A DNA stretch of 6,521 nucleotides from CALFER01 sp964472395. GTDB taxonomy: Bacteria > CSSED10-310 > CALFER01. Position 1 is the first letter of the stretch, and each line of letters begins with the position of its first letter. The notes under the pieces are model-generated. The model was given only the letters and a program-made list of their open reading frames with translations. It made no database searches and was not told the DNA's origin. The stretch is from NCBI GenBank assembly GCA_964472395.1, contig CAYYMM010000174.1:1-6521 (forward strand), read 5' to 3'. A program made the translations under genes and the position numbers. Below, in pieces: positions 1 through 4,600 of this stretch.

Positions 1-426
1 GAAAAAACCTATCGCGCCCGGCTCATCGGCACACTCCCCGGACCGCTCTTTATCGAAGCGCATATCGAACGAGGTTCTCACCGGCGGGTCCGCGTCTCCA
101 TCATCCGGATCTCAACGGAATTCCCGGCAAAATCCGCCTGGTTCGAGGCGAACCATGCTTCACCGACAATGTCCGCCACCCTGATCCGACCGATCGACTA
201 CCGGAACGAGGAAACGCTTGCCGAAATCGATCTGTGGACCGGGCGCCACCACCAGATCCGCGCAGTCTGCGAAGCAATCGGCCATCCGATCCTCGGCGAC
301 CGCCGATACAACCGTGTCAAAGGTTTGAGACGCCTGAAAAATTCACGTGAGGGGTTCTCGATCCACGACCTGACCTGTATCACACTGCGGATACCGGATT
401 GGGGAATCGAGGTCCACGCGGTCTAG
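1..426 (+). CDS. RluA-family RNA pseudouridine synthase, C-terminal part (5' end outside window)
   Basis: Frame 1 is open from the first base to the TAG at 424-426, giving 141 residues of a gene that begins upstream of the window. RluA-family enzymes isomerise specific uridines in rRNA or tRNA to pseudouridine in the cytoplasm. The family is shown by KTYRARLIG at residues 2-10 (the KxYxAxxxG strand after the catalytic loop), TGRHHQIR at about 80-87 (family TGRxHQIR) and IGHPILGDRRY at about 93-103 (family iGxPilGDxxY). The catalytic-Asp motif HRLDxxTSG should lie a few dozen residues upstream and is not visible, so activity and the choice among RluA, RluC, RluD or TruC types cannot be judged. 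The internal ATG at 169 is not the start, because family motifs lie upstream of it in frame. The gene converges on the next one, and their stop codons interlock. The family call is firm; the subfamily is unknown. Confidence 0.93.
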   Translation, partial: EKTYRARLIGTLPGPLFIEAHIERGSHRRVRVSIIRISTEFPAKSAWFEANHASPTMSATLIRPIDYRNEETLAEIDLWTGRHHQIRAVCEAIGHPILGDRRYNRVKGLRRLKNSREGFSIHDLTCITLRIPDWGIEVHAV

Positions 427-434
427 TTTCCCCA
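400..434. terminator. Weak hairpin across the two convergent stop codons
   Basis: TGGGGAA at 400-406 pairs with TTCCCCA at 428-434, a 7-bp stem with a 21-nt loop that contains both stop codons. It is the only inverted repeat I see at the convergent junction, where the genes leave no intergenic room. Neither strand has a T-tract after the stem and the loop is large, so it could at best be a weak or factor-assisted bidirectional terminator, or chance. Confidence 0.2.
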
Positions 435-1463
435 GCCGAATTCCACGTGATCGACATTACCGATCAAGGTCATCCCCTCATCCAGCATGGCGGTCCAGAA
501 CAAAACACCCTGCGTGGAAGGCGGTACTTCCTCATCCGGCCACGGAAAATCCAGAATCACGTACGTCAGCGGCGTCGTCCCGCCGGCATCGAGCGTGATC
601 GGTTCCCATGAAAGGGTCTGGTTCCACCGCCTCCAGTGATCCGAACCGAAGAAGTAATTTCCATACACATCCAGGAGCACGAACAAGCGGAGATCGATCG
701 TCTGTTGCAGGGAGTATCGGATTTCGAGATCCAGGAAGAAATGATCCTGAGGACGGAAAAAGACCTCATTGAGCCGCAGATCCAGCGTGACATGATCGCC
801 TCCCGGTGTCGCTGTCGGAGTCACCCACGGCGTCGGCGTGACGGTCGGAGTCGGCACCTGCACGGTTGCCGTCGGGGTCGGGGGAGGGGTCGGCGTCGAG
901 GGTTGCGGGGTGTTGGTCGGATCCGGAGTCGCGGTCGGTGTCATCGGCGGCGTCGCGGTCGGACTGGCCGTCGCAGTCGGTGTCGGCGTGTGCGGTCCTG
1001 CAAAGAAACTGAACGCGCCGGCCTGGGCTGTCGATTCAATCGTCGTAGTTGAAGACGAATAATCAGTTCCATACACATACGTCGTATCATACCCGGTCGC
1101 AATCACCCGGAAGTAATACTCGATGACCGGCCCCTGAGACACAAACAGACTGCCGGTATAATAATCATTCGCACCGGACACATCATAAAAAGACATCGCC
1201 ATCGACGTGAATGTCGGAGATCCCTCAGTCCGATAGAATAATGTCACCGTGCCCTCAGCGCCCGGCGGAGACACGGCCAGATAGAATGACACCATCCCGG
1301 CAATCTCGGGCAGAAACGGATCCCGCATCGTGAAACTGAACGGAGTGACCTGAGACGGGACATGAAATGACGGGATGATGGCCCGCTCGCCAGCCACTGC
1401 GGGCCCCTGCATGACCAGCAGCAGGATCGACAGGATGAGAACCGTTTTGATCTGAACCCGCAT
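423..1463 (-). CDS. Secreted two-domain beta-rich protein with Pro/Thr linker, function unknown
   Basis: A 346-residue protein from ATG 1463. This start is preferred because AGGAGG lies 5 nt upstream. The frame extends to a GTG at 1494-1496, but that has no well-spaced ribosome binding site and would put 11 polar residues ahead of the signal peptide. Residues 1-24 form a Sec-type signal peptide: MRVQIK, a hydrophobic core ILSILLLVM, then a likely cleavage after AVA. Residues about 40-155 alternate hydrophobic and aromatic positions (VTLFYRTEGS, VIEYYFRVIATG), as in fibronectin-like or immunoglobulin-like extracellular beta sandwiches. Residues about 156-221 are a low-complexity linker of TP, TA and PT units. 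Residues 222-346 form a second domain with VFFRPQDHFFLDLEI, LLDVYGNYFF, ILDFPWP and LFWTAMLDEG. I recall this pattern at the C-terminus of exported proteins with TPTP linkers from several little-studied phyla, but can name no function. There are no catalytic motifs, no LPxTG and no C-terminal membrane helix, so it is probably released or held on the outer surface. A sigma-54-type promoter precedes it. Confidence 0.85.
   Translation of the reverse strand: MRVQIKTVLILSILLLVMQGPAVAGERAIIPSFHVPSQVTPFSFTMRDPFLPEIAGMVSFYLAVSPPGAEGTVTLFYRTEGSPTFTSMAMSFYDVSGANDYYTGSLFVSQGPVIEYYFRVIATGYDTTYVYGTDYSSSTTTIESTAQAGAFSFFAGPHTPTPTATASPTATPPMTPTATPDPTNTPQPSTPTPPPTPTATVQVPTPTVTPTPWVTPTATPGGDHVTLDLRLNEVFFRPQDHFFLDLEIRYSLQQTIDLRLFVLLDVYGNYFFGSDHWRRWNQTLSWEPITLDAGGTTPLTYVILDFPWPDEEVPPSTQGVLFWTAMLDEGMTLIGNVDHVEFGWGN
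801..998 (-). repeat. Low-complexity Pro/Thr/Ala linker-coding repeat
   Basis: About 66 codons of the secreted-protein gene encode irregular TP, TA, PT and TPTAT units (residues about 156-221). On the plus strand this appears as recurring GTCGG and GTCGGAGTC words with a loose 6-nt periodicity. It is an imperfect coding repeat, not an exact tandem array. Such linkers are usually extended, flexible and sometimes O-glycosylated, and separate two folded extracellular domains. It also explains the Gly/Val-rich and Arg-rich open frames on the opposite strand. Confidence 0.8.
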
Positions 1464-1468
1464 GAGAA

Positions 1469-1474
1469 CCTCCT
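1469..1474 (-). promoter_or_regulatory. Ribosome binding site deciding the start at ATG 1463
   Basis: The minus strand reads AGGAGG, a full Shine-Dalgarno match, then TTCTC (5 nt) and ATG 1463. It places the signal peptide at the exact N-terminus. The in-frame GTG at 1494-1496 has only GGAG one base ahead of it, too close for normal initiation, and would lie about 12 nt from the predicted transcript start. Confidence 0.85.
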
Positions 1475-1518
1475 GACTTACGAAATGTTGGATCACACTC
1501 CGTCTACCCCATTATATC

Positions 1519-1535
1519 AGCAAGTTCGATGCCAA
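1519..1535 (-). promoter_or_regulatory. Predicted sigma-54 (-24/-12) promoter of the secreted-protein gene
   Basis: Read on the minus strand from 1535 to 1519 the sequence is TTGGCATCGAACTTGCT. Against the sigma-54 consensus YTGGCACG-N4-TTGCW it matches Y, TGGCA and all of TTGCW, differing only at the C and G of CACG. The invariant GG (1533-1532) and GC (1521-1520) are separated by exactly 10 nt, the required spacing. Transcription would start about 12 nt past the GC, near 1508, giving a leader of about 45 nt before ATG 1463. The following TGATATAATGG is AT-rich and would melt easily. The site lies downstream of a gene for a sigma-54-type activator, which supports it. It is a consensus match only. 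The exact TATAAT at 1511-1516 is an alternative -10 element but lacks a -35 at usable spacing. Confidence 0.7.
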
Positions 1536-1597
1536 CGCCATGATCCGCTTGCAATCCCCGGTCATCCTACCCCATCCCTTTCGATCGGGTCGAGTCA

Positions 1598-1614
1598 ATT
1601 ACATTCAATGTAAT
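1598..1614. promoter_or_regulatory. 17-bp perfect palindrome, candidate activator (enhancer) site
   Basis: ATTACATT and AATGTAAT flank a single C at 1606, giving 8-bp perfect arms. The A at 1597 and C at 1615 end the symmetry. It is AT-rich in GC-rich surroundings and covers the last codons and the TGA of the regulator gene. Its centre is about 98 bp upstream of the predicted sigma-54 start near 1508, within the range usual for upstream sites of NtrC-type activators, which bind dyads through Fis-type HTH dimers. A one-base loop makes it a poor RNA hairpin and no T-tract follows on the minus strand, so a DNA operator is likelier than a terminator. Binding by the adjacent regulator is inference. 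Confidence 0.45.
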
Positions 1615-4600
1615 CGTCGTCCCCCCATCTGGTGCTTCTTCAGATAGTACGACATGATTCGCGGCGTGATCCCCAGCAACCCCGCCGCCTTCTGCTTCAC
1701 GCCATCGGCAGCCTCCATGGCACGCTCGATCATAACACGCTCCATCCGGTCGATGTTTTCCTTCAGATCGTATCCGTGAATCAGGCCTTCATCCGGAGCC
1801 ATCACACCCATCGGCGAAACCGGCGCCGAGTCGATCAGATCCGGGCTCAGAGATGCCTCCGAAATCATCTTACCGGTCTCCAGAATCACGGCGCGCTGAA
1901 TCACATTCTCCAGTTCCCTGACATTGCCCGGCCAGTCGTATGCCGCGAGTCGAGCGGTAGCCTCCCGCGTAAACCCCTTGAACACTACCTTCGACTCCTT
2001 TCCATACTTCTCCAAGAAATGCTGCGCCAGACCCGGGATATCCTCACGGCGATTCCTCAGCGGCGGCAGATCGATCTGAATCACGTTGAGGCGGTAAAAC
2101 AAATCTTCACGGAACCGGCCCTCTTTCATTTCCTGCTTCAAATCCTTGTTCGTCGCCGCAATGATGCGCACATCGACTTTTCGGGGTGTCCGCGCCCCGA
2201 GCGGAGTGATTTCGCGCTCTTGCAGCATCCGGAGCAATTTCGCCTGAATCGATACATTCATGTCGGCGATCTCGTCTAAAAACAACGTCCCGCCGTCGGC
2301 TTTTTGAATCAATCCGATCCGAGCATCGACGCCGGTCGCCACGCCGCGCTCGATGCCGAACAGTTCGCTCTCGAGCAGATTCTCGGGCAACGTCGAACAG
2401 TTGATCCCGATGAAAACCTTGTTTTTCCTCGAGCTGTTGTAATGAATCGTCCGCGCAGCCATCTCCTTTCCCGTGCCGGTCTCACCGGTAATCAACACCG
2501 TCGCCGTGCTCGGAGCCACCCGCTCGATCAACGTAAAAATCGCTCGCATGGATTGCGAACTGCCGACGAGCGACCCGAACCGATAGCGTTTCCCGAGTTC
2601 CTCTTTCAAACGCAGATTCTCCTCATCCAGAATCTGCTTGGTCTCACTCAACTCCTGCCGCTCGCGAACCGCATTGAGTGCAATCGCTGCGATCTCACCA
2701 ACAGTCTCCACAAGCACACGGTCCGCTTCATAAAACAGGCCGCGTTCGAGCAGATTGTCCACATAGATCAGGCCTTCATTGCGGGCCGAACCGTCGTGGG
2801 AGGGGATCGGCACGCAGAGCACGGATCGGAGCCCGAGCGACTGAATGCTCTTCTGCTCCCGAAACGCCTCCTCCGCCGCCGCATCGGCACTCAGATACGT
2901 CTTTCCGGTCTCCATGACCCGCTCGATGATCGATCGCGACGTCTCGAACTGGGGATTCGTGATGTCCTCCTGGTTCAGATTCCGGCTGATGTGGAACCGG
3001 AAATCGCCGCTGTCGCTCCGCAGCATCAGAAAACCCCGTTCGGCTTCGGTCGCCTCGATGACCTGATCCAGCGCTTCGAGAAGCAGGCGGTCGAGATCCT
3101 GGGCGGAGAGCATTTTGCGGATGCTGCGTACAAGAAACCGGATGGGCCCTGTATCGGTGATCTTTTTCATGCGTATCGTCCTCCCGCGATCGTCCGGTGT
3201 CGGATCCGGAATCTTCGCGTCACGAATCGAATTCGGCTGCATCGGTGTCTCCTGGTCGCACTCCGTCCCGGGAATCCCCACCTCGAGGCATGCGGCGGCG
3301 GCGCGGGCGAGAAACGAACCCCTGAATTGTTCCGATGCAAGAACCAGGCGAGCCAGATTGGCGATCACACCCGATGCGGGTTCGGGGTAGCGATTTGGAG
3401 CGAGCCGGAAGAACAGGTGCGGAATGGCGGCAAAGTCGCCCATTTCCTGAATCAATCGCGTGATCTGTCCCGCCAGATCATCGGCACGCGATCGATCCTG
3501 ATCCCGCACCGCGATCTCACACAACCCGCACATGGTTCTGAGTTTCCAGTTGATCATTCCGCATTCGTCGAACACACGGAACACGTCCCTGAGATGGGTA
3601 CGGGCTGCATCCAACCGGTTCAATGCCAGTTCGATGAACCCAGCCTGGCACACCCCACTGGATTCGAACACCTTGAGATCCAATCCGGCGATGACCCGAT
3701 TGGACTTTTCGACCACGCGCAGTGCCCGATCCGGATCACCCTGCATCTCCAGTATCCGTGCGAGGAGACGATAGCCGCTTGAGACAATCAACCGCTGTTT
3801 GCGGCGCTGGGCGGTACGAAGCGTCGGACGGATCAATCGCTGCGCTTCCTCCAGTCGCCCTCGCTGCAAGCGCGCATCGATCATGTCGAGGTGACACTGC
3901 AAACCTGAGATTTCATCCCGGGATTCGTGGTAGATCTGCATGGCCTCCGAGAATCCCGCATCGGCGGCGCGCGTGTCACCGACCGACTCGTAGGCCCGCG
4001 CCAGATTTCGCAACGCATCGGCGATGCCCTTCGGAAAGCCGATCCGACGCATGTTCGTCGCGGCCTGTTCAAGCTCGCGTATCGCTCGAAAGGATTCGCC
4101 GCGCCCGAGCAAACTGGCGCCCATGTTGATCCGCACCAGATTTTCGATCATGGGATGCCGCGCCCTGCTCGCGATATCAATCGCCTGCTGCATACTCTGT
4201 TCGGCTTCCCGGATGTTCCCCTGATCGAGCTGACAGCGGCCGATGCTCCCGATGCACGAGGCTTCGTGAACCATCTGCTTTTCGCTCCGGAACAGATCGC
4301 GCGCCGCCACATAGTGCCGCATGGCGTCGGGGTATTCACCGAGTTCCAGACAGCAGTCTCCGAGCAACTGATGGGCGCGTGCGACACTGTTCGGGTAGTT
4401 GAGCGACTGGAACAGGTCGAGCGCGACACCGGCGTGGTCCATCGCCTGGCGATATTCGCCAAGACTGAACCGGCAGACCCCCGCCCCCAGACGACAGCGA
4501 GCCAGGATCGCCCGGTTACCCGTCGATTCACACAGCGCGACAGCGTCCTCGAAGTTCGACAGCGCTTCCTCCGTGTGTCCCTTCGAAAACAAGACGCCCG

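Noticed and set aside
636..1062. Arg-rich (636-1052) and Gly/Val-rich (838-1062) plus-strand frames
   Set aside because: Both are reverse readings of the Pro/Thr linker codons of the secreted-protein gene; their composition reflects the repeat.
1464..1496. GTG 1494-1496 as start of the secreted-protein gene
   Set aside because: GGAG sits only one base before it, it would add 11 polar residues ahead of the signal peptide, and ATG 1463 has AGGAGG at 5 nt.
1497..1604. Intrinsic terminator, small RNA or small gene between the regulator and the secreted-protein gene
   Set aside because: I see no GC-rich stem followed by a T-tract and no credible short reading frame. The gap is accounted for by the promoter, leader and palindrome, and read-through from the regulator remains possible.
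1632..2279. 215-codon plus-strand open frame opposite the AAA+ and HTH region
   Set aside because: It mirrors highly conserved minus-strand motifs and has no ribosome binding site or family features.
2304..3782. 492-codon open frame on the plus strand
   Set aside because: It lies wholly antisense to the GAF, AAA+ and TPR coding sequence, has no recognisable domain, and is expected from the GC-rich codon use of the real gene.
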